Shown one piece after another: positions 4,976 through 5,981 of a stretch of 5,981 bases of DNA. A model generated the notes under the pieces. That model did not search any database, was not told the origin of the DNA, and saw only the letters and a program-made list of their open reading frames with translations. Both the position numbers and the translations under genes were made by a program. Source of the DNA: Erysipelothrix sp. (GTDB taxonomy: Bacteria; Bacillota_I; Bacilli_A; Erysipelotrichales; Erysipelotrichaceae); NCBI GenBank assembly GCA_012511085.1, contig JAAZGU010000051.1, forward strand, positions 1 through 5,981, read 5' to 3'. Positions within the stretch are counted from its first letter, which is position 1. Every line of letters starts with the position of its first letter.

Positions 4976-5981
4976 ATTTTATGGTACTTGTCGCAATATG
5001 CATAACATCCCAGGTTGATGCAAATGGTGGTGCATAACCAAAGTCTAACAAAGAGAAGCGATCGACTGTCATTTGTTGATCAATCGCGACCACAAATGGG
5101 TTCAAGCGCAAGGCTGTGTTTTTCTCTCCAATCAGCTGGGCGCCCAATAAAACGCGACTTTCTTTATCAACCACAACTTTAATGGTCACATCGGTTGGGT
5201 TTGGATAATAACCGGCACGATCATAAGATGTGATGGTGTTGGTGATGATGTCCATGCCCGCATCACGGGCTTCTTTTTCACCAAGTCCTGTTTTTGCCAA
5301 TTCCAAATCAATGACTTTAATCATCGCTGATCCAAGACCTTGGCCAAATGCTTTGTCTTTACCTGCTAAAATTTCCGCAAGGACACGCCCTTGTTTATTC
5401 GCATTGGTACCGAGCGGTACATACGCTGCTTGTTTGGTAATCGCATGCACAATGGTTGCACAATCCCCCGCTGCATACACATCTTCAATGTTGGTTTCCA
5501 TTTTTTCATTGGTTATGATGGCACCATTGCGTAACATATCGAGTTGTTCACGATCTAAAAAGCGTGTGTTTGGTGACACACCGACCGCCATCACCACAAG
5601 GTCTGCTTCCACATGACCTTTTTCTGTTTCGATAAGCATGCGGTTGTCTTTTTCTGAGATTTTAGTAACCCCTTGTGAAAGGTACAATTCCACACCTTTT
5701 GCTTTTAAGTGCTCTTCAACCATGCTTGAAAATTCTTCATCAAAGGTTGTTAACACATGGTCCAGACGTTCAATAATTTTAACTTTTTTATTGCGTGTGA
5801 CAAAGGCTTCTGCCACTTCAAGACCGATGTATCCACCACCGACAATGGCCACCGATTGCGCATCATCGGCAGCTTTTTTAAGTGCTTCCCCATCCGCTAG
5901 TGTTTTAAGCACGTGCACCTTATCATGATTTGCACCTTCAATGGGAGGTACAATCGCAGCCGCACCACTTGCAATCACCAA
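4974..5981 (-). CDS. CoA-disulfide reductase / NADH oxidase-type flavoprotein (N-terminus missing)
   Basis: The frame is open to the window edge, and the visible 335 residues are the C-terminal three quarters of a protein usually near 440-450. The first visible codon is TTG, which reads as Leu in the familiar (YDK)LVIASGA segment, so it is not a start. Counting from there, the NAD(P)H Rossmann motif is VAIVGGGYIGLEVAEAF (44-60), with E71 at the end of the second strand, which suggests NADH over NADPH. The second FAD motif is DVYAAGDCA (167-175). The dimerisation domain ends with DFGYAPPFASTWD (313-325), a hallmark of the single-cysteine CoADR/NOX/NPXR group. These enzymes reduce CoA disulfide, O2 or persulfides. 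The N-terminal FAD GxGxxG and the redox cysteine that would separate these options lie outside the window. The gene ends in a strong terminator and is probably the last of its unit. Confidence 0.92.
   Translation of the reverse strand: MVIASGAAAIVPPIEGANHDKVHVLKTLADGEALKKAADDAQSVAIVGGGYIGLEVAEAFVTRNKKVKIIERLDHVLTTFDEEFSSMVEEHLKAKGVELYLSQGVTKISEKDNRMLIETEKGHVEADLVVMAVGVSPNTRFLDREQLDMLRNGAIITNEKMETNIEDVYAAGDCATIVHAITKQAAYVPLGTNANKQGRVLAEILAGKDKAFGQGLGSAMIKVIDLELAKTGLGEKEARDAGMDIITNTITSYDRAGYYPNPTDVTIKVVVDKESRVLLGAQLIGEKNTALRLNPFVVAIDQQMTVDRFSLLDFGYAPPFASTWDVMHIATSTIK

Noticed and set aside
5230..5928. Long + strand open frames opposite the flavoprotein gene (5230-5616 and 5638-5928)
   Set aside because: They lie entirely opposite a well-recognised coding frame, show Ser-rich low-complexity products with no family motif, and lack ribosome binding sites.
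5979..5981. TTG at the right edge as a start codon of the flavoprotein
   Set aside because: It reads as the Leu of the conserved LVIASGA segment in mid-protein. The FAD-binding N-terminus and redox cysteine must lie beyond the window.
1..5981. A new defence, mobile or CRISPR-like system
   Set aside because: No repeats, transposase, integrase, nuclease or toxin-antitoxin genes are visible. All but one gene belong to well-known metabolic families, and the single unknown (2056-2649) is reported separately.

Overview
The window looks like compact chromosomal DNA from a low-to-moderate GC bacterium of the Bacillota/Mollicutes type. Pointers are the split glycine decarboxylase (gcvPA/gcvPB), a CBS/DRTGG-regulated family II pyrophosphatase of the clostridial kind, strong AGGAGG-type ribosome binding sites and A/T-rich intergenic DNA. 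UGA is a stop (gcvPA ends in TGA) and tryptophan is TGG, so the mycoplasma code is not used. An Acholeplasma/Izemoplasma-like or Erysipelotrichia-like host would fit, but this is inference; no single gene fixes the taxon.

Left half, + strand: the 3' end of gcvPA (1-177) overlaps gcvPB (174-1640) by four bases. Together they encode the P-protein (glycine decarboxylase) of the glycine cleavage system. A terminator-like hairpin lies inside the last codons of gcvPB. Next come a MutT/NudG-like Nudix hydrolase (1654-2046) and a small protein with two membrane segments and a cytoplasmic HIRAN-like domain (2056-2649), both tightly spaced.

Right half, - strand: a short nitroreductase (2651-3175) converges on the HIRAN-like gene with one base between the stop codons. 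It lies 23 bases downstream of a CBS-DRTGG manganese-dependent inorganic pyrophosphatase (3199-4851), and the two probably share a transcript from a promoter at about 4905-4933. The right edge holds the last 335 codons of a CoA-disulfide reductase/NADH oxidase-type flavoprotein (4974-5981, 5' end outside the window), which ends in a clear intrinsic terminator.

Most of this is ordinary housekeeping: one-carbon/glycine catabolism, nucleotide-pool cleaning, pyrophosphate removal and flavin redox enzymes. I see no mobile element, CRISPR array, RNA gene or phage gene. The items most worth a second look are the terminator hairpin inside gcvPB, which could yield stop-less mRNA; the membrane-anchored HIRAN-like protein; and the way all three terminator candidates overlap coding sequence. 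The longest stretch without a gene is about 120 bases (4852-4973), holding a promoter, a leader and a terminator.
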